Positions 9,193 to 18,434 of a stretch of DNA of 64,000 nucleotides are shown here, piece after piece. The stretch's first letter is position 1. The number at the start of each line of letters is the position of its first letter. The notes below the pieces were generated by a model. The model ran no database searches, was not told where the DNA came from, and saw only the letters and a program-made list of their open reading frames with translations. The stretch is from Alkalinema sp. FACHB-956 (GTDB taxonomy: Bacteria > Cyanobacteriota > Cyanobacteriia > Leptolyngbyales > Leptolyngbyaceae): the NCBI RefSeq assembly GCF_014697025.1, contig NZ_JACJRC010000011.1, positions 62,001-126,000 on the forward strand, given 5' to 3'. The translations under genes were made by a program, and so were the position numbers.

Positions 9193-11514
9193 ATGATTCA
9201 TCAATCCAAATCCCATGAAAGCGCGATCGGACATGTCACAGGCAAGGCAGTGTATACCGACGAACAACGGCCTCCCGTCGGAATGTTATCACTCTATCCC
9301 GTGATGGCTCCCCATGCCCATGCGAGAATCACAACTATTAATCTTAGTGGTGCAGAAAAGGTTGATGGTTACGTTACAGTAGTCACTGCATCGGATATTC
9401 CTGGAATTAATAACACAGGAGTCATTCTAGCGGATGAAATTCTATTACCCACCGAAGAAATTAGTTATTGGGGACAGGCAGTGCTGTGGGTTGTGGCTGA
9501 GACAGATATTGCGGCTCAACGGGCTGCGGAGATCATTCAAGTTGAATATGAACCCTTGCCTGCCATTCTCTCGATCGCCGATGCCATTGCTGCCGATCGC
9601 TTCCATGGCCAACCTACCCAAATTAGTCGTGGGGCGGTCGAAACGGCGCTAGCTCAGTCCGACCATCGTTTAACCGGAGCATTAGAGATCCAAGGTCAGG
9701 ATCACTTTTACTTGGAAACCCACACCAGTTGGGTGATTCCCGATGGCGAAGGGCATTTTCAAGTCTATTCCTCCACACAACATCCCACGGAAACCCAGGC
9801 GATCGTAGCGCGGGTGTTGGGCATTGCCAAAAATCAAGTGGTGGTGACTTGTTTGCGGATGGGCGGTGGCTTTGGGGGCAAGGAAACCCAGGCCAATCCC
9901 TTTGCGGCAGTGGCCGCGATCGCAGCTTACAAAACCGGGCAGCCCGTGCGGGTCAAGCTGAAACGGGAACAGGACATGATTCTCACCGGAAAACGCCATG
10001 CCTTCCTGGGACAGTATGAGGTCGGATTTACGGCAGAGGGGCAGATTACAGCACTGGCGGTCAAGCTCTACGCCGATGGGGGCTGGAGTTTGGATCTGTC
10101 GCCTCCGGTGCTGTTGCGGGCGATGGTGCACGTGGATAACGCCTACTATATTCCCCATCTGACAGTGCAGGGCTGGATTGCCAACACCCATAAGGTCTCC
10201 AACACGGCGTTTCGGGGCTTTGGCGGGCCGCAGGGAATGGTGGTGATTGAGGAGGTGATCGATCGGGTTGCTCGGACACTCCAGTTACCGCCGGAGGAGG
10301 TTCGGGAACGCAATTTCTATCGGGGTTCCGGGGAAAGGAATACCACCCATTACGGGCAAGAGATTGGGGATAATCGCCTCGATCGGGTCTGGCAGGAATT
10401 ACTAGATCGATCGAACTTTTCCCAGCGTCGATCGGAAATTGCTCAATTCAATCACACTAGTGTTGATAAAAAGCGAGGCTTAGCCATCACGCCTGTAAAA
10501 TTTGGAATTTCCTTTAATAAAGTGCAATATAATCAGGCAGGTGCTTTCGTTCTCATTTACACCGATGGTAGTATTCAGTTAAACCACGGTGGTACTGAGA
10601 TGGGGCAAGGCTTGCATACTAAAATGCTACAGGTAGCCGCAAAATCCCTAGGGGTCAGTCTTCAGCGGTTTCGCATGATGCCCACCAGTACGGATAAGGT
10701 ACCCAATACCTCAGCCACCGCTGCATCCAGTGGATCGGATTTGAATGGCCAAGCGGTTAAAGACGCCTGTGAAACCTTGAAGGCTCGCTTAAAACCGATC
10801 GCGGCTCGTTTGTTAGATTTACCCGAGGATGCAACCTTAGAGTTTGCCGAGGATTGGATTTATTACACGGAAGATAACGCACGAGACAACACACGAAAAA
10901 TCACCTTTGAAGCAGTTGTGCAAAAAGCCTACGACGATCGAGTTAGCCTATCTGCAACGGGCTACTATCGTACACCCACTATTTTCTGGAATCCGGAAAC
11001 CGGCAAAGGCAATCCCTTTTACTATTTCGCCTATGGTGCGGCAGTGAGTGAAGTCGAAGTTGATGGCTTAACGGGCATGTTTAAGCTGCGGCAAGTGGAC
11101 ATTGTCCATGATGTGGGCGAGTCACTGAATCCGTTAATCGATCGGGGGCAAATTGAGGGGGGATTTGTGCAGGGAATGGGTTGGCTGACGATGGAGGAGT
11201 TGGTCTGGGACGATCGGGGCAGTTTGAGAACCCATGCGCCCAGCACCTATAAGATTCCAACGATTCGCGAAGTTCCAGAAAATTTCAACGTCCATCTGTT
11301 GCAACGAGCAGCGCAGGAGGGTGTGATCTATGGCAGTAAGGCCGTGGGAGAACCGCCGCTGATGCTGGCCATTTCGGTGCGAGAGGCGATTCGGGAAGCG
11401 ATCGCGGCCTTTGGTCACTCTCCTACCAGGGTAGCCCTAGCCTCTCCTGCCACACCAGAGAAAATTCTAACTGCGATCGAGCAAATCACAGCAGAGGTTG
11501 AGATTGTCAGTTAA
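9193..11514 (+). CDS. xdhB: Xanthine dehydrogenase molybdenum-binding subunit
   Basis: Catalytic subunit of about 773 residues carrying the molybdopterin cofactor. Visible motifs are GGGFGGKE (about residue 223) and FRGFGGPQ (about 340) for cofactor binding, and GSKAVGEPP (about 716) with the catalytic glutamate. Length fits the family. The open frame extends to a TTG at 9154 inside xdhA, but ATG 9193 is preceded by GGGGGAGG, which also overlaps the xdhA stop, so translation is likely coupled. It sits between xdhA and xdhC in one operon and competes for the same Mo supply as the nif genes nearby. Confidence 0.93.
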   Translation: MIHQSKSHESAIGHVTGKAVYTDEQRPPVGMLSLYPVMAPHAHARITTINLSGAEKVDGYVTVVTASDIPGINNTGVILADEILLPTEEISYWGQAVLWVVAETDIAAQRAAEIIQVEYEPLPAILSIADAIAADRFHGQPTQISRGAVETALAQSDHRLTGALEIQGQDHFYLETHTSWVIPDGEGHFQVYSSTQHPTETQAIVARVLGIAKNQVVVTCLRMGGGFGGKETQANPFAAVAAIAAYKTGQPVRVKLKREQDMILTGKRHAFLGQYEVGFTAEGQITALAVKLYADGGWSLDLSPPVLLRAMVHVDNAYYIPHLTVQGWIANTHKVSNTAFRGFGGPQGMVVIEEVIDRVARTLQLPPEEVRERNFYRGSGERNTTHYGQEIGDNRLDRVWQELLDRSNFSQRRSEIAQFNHTSVDKKRGLAITPVKFGISFNKVQYNQAGAFVLIYTDGSIQLNHGGTEMGQGLHTKMLQVAAKSLGVSLQRFRMMPTSTDKVPNTSATAASSGSDLNGQAVKDACETLKARLKPIAARLLDLPEDATLEFAEDWIYYTEDNARDNTRKITFEAVVQKAYDDRVSLSATGYYRTPTIFWNPETGKGNPFYYFAYGAAVSEVEVDGLTGMFKLRQVDIVHDVGESLNPLIDRGQIEGGFVQGMGWLTMEELVWDDRGSLRTHAPSTYKIPTIREVPENFNVHLLQRAAQEGVIYGSKAVGEPPLMLAISVREAIREAIAAFGHSPTRVALASPATPEKILTAIEQITAEVEIVS

Positions 11515-11572
11515 ATTTACGCTAATGTCAACGATAAATTAGCTAGAGGTTATATTCAGGTTAGATCACAGC

Positions 11573-12772
11573 ATGGCGCGATCGTTCTATCATTTGTTCT
11601 TAAACACCTTACAAACGGAAGCAGTGGTTTTAGCAACGGTGGTTGAAGTATCCGGATCAACACCGCGAGAAATCGGTGCGAAAATGTTTGTAAACGCTGC
11701 TGGAACCATTCAAGGAACGATCGGGGGGGGTGCAGGGGAAGCTAAGGTTATTCAACACGCATTGCAAGTTCTCGAAACGGGGATTAAGCAGCGGGTCGAG
11801 ATTGATTTATCGGGACACCTCAAAGCAGCCAACCCAATCAGCCCCAAGGAAGGGATCTGTGGCGGCAGAATGCAGGTCTGGCTGGAACGCTGGGCTGGAA
11901 ATGAGGCACGGGCGATCGTGCAGGAAATCCTAACAGCTTTAGAGGCCGGTCGATCGATTACGCTGGTGACGCCCTATGGGAGTGAGCGATCGCCTTGGAT
12001 TGTCGATCAATTCGATCCCCCTAAATCCCCCTTAAAAAGGGGGACTTTGAATATCGATCCCCCTAAATCCCCCTTAAAAAGGGGGACTTTGAATATCGAT
12101 CCCCCTAAATCCCCCTTAAAAAGGGGGACTTTGATTAATAATAATCCGGTTCCCCCTTTGTTTCTAGCTTTAGCGGCGCGTAGCGCGGGGGCTAGGGGGA
12201 ATCAAAACTGTGAAGGAGAGGCATTGGATGCCTTTGTCGAAGTTATCCAACCCCAGCCGACGGTATTGATTATTGGAGCCGGACACTGTGGAATTCAACT
12301 GGCTAAAGTAGCTGATATTGCAGGGTTTCAGGTCATGGTACAGGACGATCGGAGGGATTGGGCCAACGCGGATCATTATCCCCAAGCTACTCGAATTTTT
12401 ACGACTTCGATCGCAGAGACGATCGCGCAACTTAATCACCATTCTGCACTATATATTGCATTGCTGACCCGAGGCTATCAGCATGATGTGCAGGCATTAC
12501 AAGCAATCATGACCAAAGCCATCCCTTGTCATTACATTGGCATGATGGGCAGTCAGCGACGAGTGCAGCAGGTATTGCAAGCAGTGCAAGCTCAGGTCGC
12601 TCAGGAATTCAGCGAACTTTCTGAACTACAGATTAGCCAGTGGCTGCAACACATTCATGCCCCGATCGGTTTAGACATTGGTGCACTGACTCCTGAAGAA
12701 ATTGCAGTTAGTATTACAGCAGAAATGATTCAAATTCGGCGTCGCGATCGTGATCAAAAATGTTCACCGTAG
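11573..12772 (+). CDS. xdhC: XdhC-type molybdenum cofactor sulfurylation/insertion factor with in-frame repeat insertion
   Basis: XdhC proteins bind the molybdenum cofactor and help install its terminal sulfur in xanthine dehydrogenase. The N-terminal XdhC/CoxI domain (VVEVSGSTPREIGAKM, GTIGGGAGEAKVI) is intact. The C-terminal half is a Rossmann domain (IIGAGHCGIQLAKVADIAG, about residue 234) ending in the conserved GLDIGALTPEEIAVSITAE. Between them, residues about 148-210 are encoded by three 42-bp copies of an interspersed repeat plus its remainder, giving three DPPKSPLKRGTLNI-like peptides. The frame is preserved, so a product of 399 residues is possible; whether it still works is open. 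It follows xdhB by 58 bases. Confidence 0.88.
   Translation: MARSFYHLFLNTLQTEAVVLATVVEVSGSTPREIGAKMFVNAAGTIQGTIGGGAGEAKVIQHALQVLETGIKQRVEIDLSGHLKAANPISPKEGICGGRMQVWLERWAGNEARAIVQEILTALEAGRSITLVTPYGSERSPWIVDQFDPPKSPLKRGTLNIDPPKSPLKRGTLNIDPPKSPLKRGTLINNNPVPPLFLALAARSAGARGNQNCEGEALDAFVEVIQPQPTVLIIGAGHCGIQLAKVADIAGFQVMVQDDRRDWANADHYPQATRIFTTSIAETIAQLNHHSALYIALLTRGYQHDVQALQAIMTKAIPCHYIGMMGSQRRVQQVLQAVQAQVAQEFSELSELQISQWLQHIHAPIGLDIGALTPEEIAVSITAEMIQIRRRDRDQKCSP
12014..12205. repeat. Palindromic repeat element inserted in frame inside xdhC
   Basis: Three head-to-tail 42-bp copies (12014, 12056, 12098) of GATCCCCCTAAATCCCCC followed by TTAAAAAGGGGGACTTTGA, then GGTTCCCCCTTTG and GGGGGCTAGGGGGAATC. 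Each unit is 14 codons, so the reading frame of the host gene is kept. Related elements lie at 14641, 21125, 48300, 49458 and 58895. Confidence 0.85.
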
Positions 12773-12826
12773 CATTATTATCGTATTTCTAGTTAATCAT
12801 CTCTATCGTTAATCTAATTTTTTTGC

Positions 12827-14488
12827 TTACGACAATCCTAATACCTTTTTCAAGAGATTCTGATCCTGGAGTTTGATGCGGAATCGGTCATTCTCCACAT
12901 CCCGAATCCAGCTTTGGCTCTTGCCCGTCTTCTCAGCCAAGCTGCGCTGACTCATGCCTAACTGTTTCCTGGCCGCGACAATTTGTTCTCCAGACAGAGA
13001 TCGTGGCGTTGTTACCGTTTTCTTGTTCGCCGTTTTAGCGCGCGATCGATTCCGTTGTTTGTCTCGCTTGCTTGAGCGTTGCTGCCAATCTGGGGGAATC
13101 TCCAACCGAAGAATACGAGCCTGCATCAAACGGTTCCATTTACCCCGAGGAGCCGCATCCGTTAAACGGGATGAATTGCCGCCATCCATCATCCAAAATT
13201 CCAAAGCTTCCTCAGCATCCTCCGGTAAATCAGCCAACTTCGCCCAGAGCGGCTGGATTTCAGGGGGATAGGTTTCTGGATCAAATATCGGCTTCAAGCC
13301 ATAGTGATTCAGGACTTCCAGATCGCCCTCAAACGTGCGTAGCAGTCGCTTACGATCTTCTCGGTGGGAATAGCCTTGTTGTAGTTTTTCTTGACCATAG
13401 GCGACCCGCATCAACGTAGGCACGGTGATCCGCTGCTCCATTCCCAATTTGCTTTTAAACAGAAACCACAGCATGATTCGGGCGGCTCCTTCATGCTGTT
13501 GCCACATTCCCATCACCGTCTGGAGCAAGGATTTGGGCAAGAGTCCGTATTGATAGAAGGCCGATCCCTCCTGACAGCCGGATTGATTTAAAAAGTATTT
13601 TGCCCATTGCCCCGCTTGGATATGAAAGGTCATTCCCACTAAATGCCGACGGCCAGACTCATCTTCCTGAAGACTGGGCTGGATTTCTTGCAGGTGCCAC
13701 AGGGGAGCACGGGGAATCGAGAATTTAGGAATCCTGCCTTGCTGGGGCCAATGGACTTCTACATCCAATCCGCAGGACTGCTGCACCAATTCACGAATTA
13801 AAATGATTTTGGCCGTTTTATTCAAATCCCTACGCTTATCCAAGCCCAAGTACTGTTCAATTTGCCGATCGCTGATCACAAAAGTCTGTTCCCAAGGATG
13901 ATCTAAGGCAACGGCGTGGGCAGCATAAATCAAATGTAAACAGGCTGACCGAATGTCCAACTTTTCGATACTTGCGATCGCAGCTGGGGCCTTGGCTGCG
14001 CAGGAATTGGCTGCAACGGTTGGAGGCGATGGGGATGGAGCAGTGCCCGCTGCCATGAGACTGAAGGCTTCTGCCCGCAACCAAAACCGTAGTCGCCCTC
14101 GACCTTGCTTAACTTGGCGTTCGTAATAAAACGTTCCGGTGGCATCCCGTTGCCAGGGTAACGATTGCCGTTGTGCCAACAGATTACAGCCTTCCCACAT
14201 CACGATCGCAGAAGCAAAGGTATTTGTTTTACCATTGAGAAATAAATTCGGACTCGTGGCCACGCGATCGTTTTCTTTCCATCGTCCTTTTTTAGCTTCC
14301 AACGGAGAAGGAGGCGTGTCGATCGGGCAATGAACAACGCATTGTGGCCCTCCAGCAACCGTTGCACAATTATCACAGAGTGCCGGATCGATCCAATAAT
14401 GCTGATGTTCCACTTGAATCGCACCCATGGGACATTCGGGTACGCAAATACCACATTGAGTACAGTGATTGTGAATCGTATAAGGCAT
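12827..14488 (-). CDS. cnfR: CnfR/PatB-type ferredoxin-HTH activator of nif genes
   Basis: A 553-residue transcription activator with an N-terminal bacterial-type 4Fe-4S ferredoxin domain and a C-terminal helix-turn-helix. Cysteines C9, C12, C15, C19 (CTQCGICVPECP) and C38, C41, C50, C54 match two clusters; the last 55 residues (KQLGMSQRSLAEKTGKSQSW) form the HTH. In Leptolyngbya boryana CnfR is needed to switch on nif genes under low oxygen and nitrogen starvation, with the Fe-S clusters as likely oxygen sensor (established family knowledge). ATG 14488 places CTQCG near the N terminus; an upstream TTG at 14527 is unlikely. It is convergent with xdhC and downstream of modBC. Confidence 0.92.
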   Translation of the reverse strand: MPYTIHNHCTQCGICVPECPMGAIQVEHQHYWIDPALCDNCATVAGGPQCVVHCPIDTPPSPLEAKKGRWKENDRVATSPNLFLNGKTNTFASAIVMWEGCNLLAQRQSLPWQRDATGTFYYERQVKQGRGRLRFWLRAEAFSLMAAGTAPSPSPPTVAANSCAAKAPAAIASIEKLDIRSACLHLIYAAHAVALDHPWEQTFVISDRQIEQYLGLDKRRDLNKTAKIILIRELVQQSCGLDVEVHWPQQGRIPKFSIPRAPLWHLQEIQPSLQEDESGRRHLVGMTFHIQAGQWAKYFLNQSGCQEGSAFYQYGLLPKSLLQTVMGMWQQHEGAARIMLWFLFKSKLGMEQRITVPTLMRVAYGQEKLQQGYSHREDRKRLLRTFEGDLEVLNHYGLKPIFDPETYPPEIQPLWAKLADLPEDAEEALEFWMMDGGNSSRLTDAAPRGKWNRLMQARILRLEIPPDWQQRSSKRDKQRNRSRAKTANKKTVTTPRSLSGEQIVAARKQLGMSQRSLAEKTGKSQSWIRDVENDRFRIKLQDQNLLKKVLGLS

Positions 14489-14640
14489 AGTATGGGAGAG
14501 CAAAAGAGACAGTGAGCCAGAACTCAATTGAGAATTGCCAGAAAAACTAGAAAAACGGATTCTCTGAGCTGACTGAAAGCTAGCTGACTAGAGCAGAATG
14601 AGCTAATCCCCAATCAATATCCCCAATCAATATCCCCAAT

Positions 14641-14779
14641 CAATTTGTGATTGCAACACATCACGATTCCCCCAAATCCTCCCCTGAATAAGAGGGGGAC
14701 TGTGAAAGAATTTGACTGAATTCCCCTTTAATAAGGGAAGCTAGGAATCGAATCTGTAGCAGTGATCAATCAATTTAGC
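14641..14779. repeat. MITE-like palindromic repeat, degenerate copy
   Basis: Shares ends and order with the copy at 58895-59044: TTTGTGATTGCAAC, then GATTCCCCCAAATCC, GAGGGGGACTGTGAAAGAA, TTTGACTGAATTCCCC and ATCAATCAATTTAG. It lies upstream of cnfR in the 970-base gene-free region 14489-15459. Three near-identical CCCCAATCAATAT steps precede it. Confidence 0.7.
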
Positions 14780-14863
14780 CTAAGGCACAACTGTCAAGAA
14801 CACGCATAAAAGACACTCAAGCATTTAGAGCAATCAGTTGGAACGACTGATATCAAGCTGACC

Positions 14864-15019
14864 GTAACCGAGCAAAGCATTTTATAACTTAGCGAAACAC
14901 TGCGTAACTCAGCAAGGCATGACTCGTAACTCAGCAAAGCAGGATTGAGCGAGCATTACCTAGCAAATTATTTTTACAATAAAGTATTACTTAGCAAAAC
15001 ATTTTTACTTAGCAAAACA
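14864..15019. promoter_or_regulatory. Seven direct copies of a 16-bp motif upstream of cnfR
   Basis: The motif GTAACTCAGCAAAGCA and variants occurs at 14864, 14884, 14904, 14926, 14955, 14986 and 15004, i.e. about 375-530 bases upstream of the cnfR start. Spacing is about 18-31 bases. Such iterated sites suggest protein binding, possibly regulator input to cnfR, but they could equally be one more of the tandem repeats common in this genome. Function is inference. Confidence 0.4.
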
Positions 15020-15112
15020 TTTTTAGAGTAAGGATTAGACCATGGGAATCAAGGAATCTCCAGCAATTGCACGATCGACTAGCACCTTTGACTAGCACGA
15101 TCCAGCAGAATG

Positions 15113-15200
15113 ATCGAGCCGCGCAAACCATCGAGCCGCGCAAACCATCGAGCCGCACAAACAAAGGAAATTAACTATCTATAGTTAACTATCTATAGTT
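15113..15200. repeat. 17-bp tandem repeat (3 copies) followed by 14-bp repeat (2 copies)
   Basis: ATCGAGCCGCGCAAACC occurs at 15113, 15130 and 15147, and TTAACTATCTATAG twice at 15171-15198. These fill part of the gene-free stretch between modBC and cnfR. Confidence 0.75.
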
Positions 15201-15328
15201 CTAATCAGAATTGGGATGTGTATTTGTTCCTACTAAGCAATTCCCGATTTATTTAATTTTCTTAATCAGGATTTAATGTATTCACGATTACCCCGATCGT
15301 GGGCCAGGGCGACCAGGGCAACCCAAAC

Positions 15329-15378
15329 TATGATTGTTTTGATTATGGCTGTTTTGATTATGGCTACTTTGACTATAG
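15329..15378. repeat. 15-bp tandem repeat, 3 copies, downstream of modBC
   Basis: Units TATGATTGTTTTGAT, TATGGCTGTTTTGAT and TATGGCTACTTTGAC at 15329, 15344 and 15359. Small overlapping open frames here are produced by the repeat and are not called as genes. Confidence 0.7.
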
Positions 15379-15459
15379 TCGCCCCGATCGTGATTACCCG
15401 ATCGTGGTTGCTCCAATCTCCGCAACATCCGATCGAGCCTATACCCACTCCATGGGCCA

Positions 15460-17424
15460 TTATGCTTCCAGCACATTGAGCCGTAACGGATTCAGGTGGA
15501 CTTGCCAGGGCAAGGGCTGGTCTTTTAGCTGTTCCCACCGTTCTTTAAACACTTCTGCCTGCAAATGATAATCCCCAGCATGGGTCGGCGGGTGATGGAG
15601 TTTGAGATAGAGCGTCATCCGGTGGGGGGTTTCACTCGTCGCCGTTAGCCAACAGGAGAACGTATTCAAGCTCGGGTTAGGAGAGCTGAGCGGACTGAGC
15701 ACAGGCGGACTGAGTGCAGTCGGAACTGGAACAAAGGTAATTTGGTGGGCACGGATGGCGATCGCGCTCAGGCGCTCTGGAATCGGTTCCAGCACCGTTA
15801 AATCACAGCCCCAATCGATCGCTTGGACTTGCTGGGTCCCCACCGGAATGGCGCGGGAAAAGTTTTTACACCCCGTCAGTTGGGCAATACTGGCACATTT
15901 GGGATGCTCAAAAATCTCCTGCTTCGACCCATGGGCGATCGCCTGTCCCTGTTCCAACACGAGTAAATTTTGGGCAATGCGGTAAACTTCTTCCATGTTG
16001 TGGCTGACAAATAACGTGACGCCGGAATAGGTGCTGAGGGTCGTCATTAACTCACGCTCCAATTGGCTACGGAGGTGGGTGTCCAGCGCGGAAAATGGCT
16101 CATCCAGCAGCAGCACCTCCGGCTGGCTGGCGAGGGCACGGGCCAAGGCCACCCGCTGCTGTTGACCGCCGGACAATTGATGGGGATAGCGATCGGCCAA
16201 ACCCGTTAATCCCATGCGGCTGAGATAGTGGGTGACTTCCTGCTGAATGGCTGATTTGACCAGGGTTTTCGGTAGGCCAAAGGCAATATTTTGCGCCACG
16301 GTCAGGTGGGGAAACAGGGCATAGTTCTGAAAAATAAAACCAATGCGCCGATCTTGGCTGGGTACGTTAATGCCCCGTTGGGAATCCAATAAAATTCGCC
16401 CGTTCAAAATAATCTGGCCTGCCGTCGGCGTCTCTGTTCCCGCAAGACAGCGCAACAACATACTTTTGCCCGATCCCGATGCCCCTAAAATTCCCAAGGG
16501 CTGATTGTCAGCTAAAAATTTGACTTGGAGCGTAAAGTCAGGCAACTCTTTACACAGCTCGATCGAGAGTCCTGAATGAGTAGACTGTGCAGTAAATCGA
16601 TGTTGCGATCGCCGAGACTTTTTTTCCCAGATTAGATGGCTGACTGGCTTAAGGAAATCACTTCGGGGTGACTTTAGCGATCGCCAGAAAGAACGGAAGA
16701 CCCGCTTGATAGAATCGCTAGATTGATAGCGGTGTGTTCTCTGCACTAGTCGCTGGGAATAACGGTTAAATGACCATAGATTAATCACCGCAATCGCAGA
16801 TAAAGAAATAGAAAGAATCACACCCGACCAGAACCACGCCTGTTGGTTTTCTCCGGCCTCCACTGCACGATAAATCGCCAGGGGAATGGTCGTCGTGACA
16901 CCGGGAATATTGCCCGCAAGCATCAATGTTGCACCAAATTCCCCCAGCCCCCGCGCAAAGGCTAACGTTGCCCCAGCCAGAATGCCAGGAAGGGCTAGGG
17001 GTAGGCTAATTCGCCAGAAAATTTCAGCTTCCGATGCCCCAAGGGTTCTGGCCGCTTGCAGGAGGTGCCCATCAATCTGCTCAAAGGCTCCCAAGGCGGT
17101 GCGATACATCAAGGGAAACGTTACGACTGTAGCCGCGATCGCGGCGGCATACCAGGTAAAAATAATCTCTGTATTAAGTGCACGGAGCAGTTGCCCGATC
17201 GGGCCTTGTTGACCAAACAGTTGCAGCAAAATAAACCCCACAACCGTTGGCGGCAAAATTAAGGGGGAAATCAACAGACCATCCAAGAAAGAACGCCATT
17301 GCCCACGATAATGAACCAAGCGATAGGCTACAGTGACCCCTAGCAAAAAAGTAACCACCGTCGCAACGCTGGAAACTTTGAGAGAGATCCACAGAGGAGA
17401 AAGATCAAATTCACTCGGCTGCAT
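15460..17424 (-). CDS. modBC: Molybdate ABC transporter, fused permease-ATPase ModBC
   Basis: Imports molybdate for nitrogenase and xanthine dehydrogenase. Residues about 1-245 are the ModB permease with five or six membrane segments and the cytoplasmic loop LGEFGATLMLAGN; a basic linker of about 60 residues follows; residues about 300-530 are the ModC ATPase with Walker A GASGSGKS (about 316), LSGGQQQR (about 418) and LLLDEPFSALD (about 440); the last 120 residues resemble a molybdate-binding TOBE region. Fusion of ModB and ModC is known in Anabaena. The ATG at 17424 is preferred over a TTG at 17475. modA ends 54 bases upstream. Confidence 0.93.
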   Translation of the reverse strand: MQPSEFDLSPLWISLKVSSVATVVTFLLGVTVAYRLVHYRGQWRSFLDGLLISPLILPPTVVGFILLQLFGQQGPIGQLLRALNTEIIFTWYAAAIAATVVTFPLMYRTALGAFEQIDGHLLQAARTLGASEAEIFWRISLPLALPGILAGATLAFARGLGEFGATLMLAGNIPGVTTTIPLAIYRAVEAGENQQAWFWSGVILSISLSAIAVINLWSFNRYSQRLVQRTHRYQSSDSIKRVFRSFWRSLKSPRSDFLKPVSHLIWEKKSRRSQHRFTAQSTHSGLSIELCKELPDFTLQVKFLADNQPLGILGASGSGKSMLLRCLAGTETPTAGQIILNGRILLDSQRGINVPSQDRRIGFIFQNYALFPHLTVAQNIAFGLPKTLVKSAIQQEVTHYLSRMGLTGLADRYPHQLSGGQQQRVALARALASQPEVLLLDEPFSALDTHLRSQLERELMTTLSTYSGVTLFVSHNMEEVYRIAQNLLVLEQGQAIAHGSKQEIFEHPKCASIAQLTGCKNFSRAIPVGTQQVQAIDWGCDLTVLEPIPERLSAIAIRAHQITFVPVPTALSPPVLSPLSSPNPSLNTFSCWLTATSETPHRMTLYLKLHHPPTHAGDYHLQAEVFKERWEQLKDQPLPWQVHLNPLRLNVLEA

Positions 17425-17478
17425 CGAAAAAAGAAGAATAAAAGACAGAGAAACACGATCGAACTGATACCCCAATCC

Positions 17479-18315
17479 TTAACGGGGCACTATCTCAAAT
17501 CCAGCTTGGGTAAATCTATTTTGGGCGATCGGGCTGGAAAGAAAGTTAGAGAAATCGGTAGCCGCTTCAGGATGTTTGCTGGTTTTGATGACGGCGATCG
17601 GGTAGACGATCGGATCGTGCAAATTGTCGGCGATCGTTTCAACGATTTTGACTTGGTTGGTGGTCTTAGCATCCGTCAGGTAAACCAAACCCGCTTGGGC
17701 GTTACCAGATTCAACAAATTGCAGCACTTGCCGCACATTGTTGGCAAGGACGTATTTAGCTTGCAACGTCTTCCAAAGACCCTGTTTTTCGAGGATTTGT
17801 TGAGCATACTGTCCTGCGGGAACACTTGCAGGATCCCCGATTGCAATCCGTTTCACCTCATCCTGGGTCAGACCTTGCAGATTGCTAACACCGGATTGAT
17901 TGGCTGGAACAATCAACACCATGCGATTTTTCAGCAAATTTCGCCGACTCCCAGGAACAATTAAATTTTTCGCCTCCAGTTGATTCAAAGGCTTTGCTGC
18001 TGCTGCAATAAAAACATCTACAGGAGATCCTTGTTCAACTTGCCGTTGCAACGCACCAGAACTGGCAAAATTATAGCGAACCGTTGCTGTGGCGTTAGAT
18101 TCTTGATACAGCGGTGCAATCTCTTGGAGCACATTGGTCAGGCTGGCGGCGGCGGACACCGTGAGGTCGATCGAGGGTTGGGAGGGAGGAGAAGGCGATT
18201 TTGACGCGGTATTAGGGGAACCATTCGGGAAACAAGCCGTAACGACGATACCTAGGGCAACAACCAATCCGAGGAAGACCGAAATCTGTTTTTTGGAAGT
18301 AAGCCGCATACCCAT
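17479..18315 (-). CDS. modA: Molybdate-binding lipoprotein ModA
   Basis: Periplasmic component that captures molybdate and passes it to ModBC. The 278-residue protein has a lipoprotein signal (VVALGIVVTAC, Cys at about 28), a Pro/Ser linker, then the ModA core starting at LTVSAAASLTNVLQEIAP with the oxyanion-binding Ser of SAAASL and SSGALQRQ, and a C-terminal VYPIAVI stretch typical of the family. ATG 18315 and ATG 18309 are both possible. It leads modBC in the same direction and follows fdxB by 119 bases, so molybdate uptake may be expressed with the nif genes. Confidence 0.93.
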   Translation of the reverse strand: MGMRLTSKKQISVFLGLVVALGIVVTACFPNGSPNTASKSPSPPSQPSIDLTVSAAASLTNVLQEIAPLYQESNATATVRYNFASSGALQRQVEQGSPVDVFIAAAAKPLNQLEAKNLIVPGSRRNLLKNRMVLIVPANQSGVSNLQGLTQDEVKRIAIGDPASVPAGQYAQQILEKQGLWKTLQAKYVLANNVRQVLQFVESGNAQAGLVYLTDAKTTNQVKIVETIADNLHDPIVYPIAVIKTSKHPEAATDFSNFLSSPIAQNRFTQAGFEIVPR

Positions 18316-18434
18316 TTGTAATCCTTTCTCAAGCCTGAATGTTTTGAGTCCTCAATGTAGCCAAGGGAAAGCAATTTGCTATAAGACAGAATTAAAAGTT
18401 AAGCCTGAAGTTCGCTTAGCAAAAGTCTAGCAGA

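Noticed and set aside
9682-10191. 169-residue minus-strand ORF
   Set aside because: Antisense shadow of xdhB with atypical composition.
15266-15538. 90-residue minus-strand ORF downstream of modBC and overlapping plus-strand ORFs
   Set aside because: Made by the 15-bp tandem repeat and overlapping the modBC 3' end; low complexity (IIKTAIIKTIIV) without homology signal.
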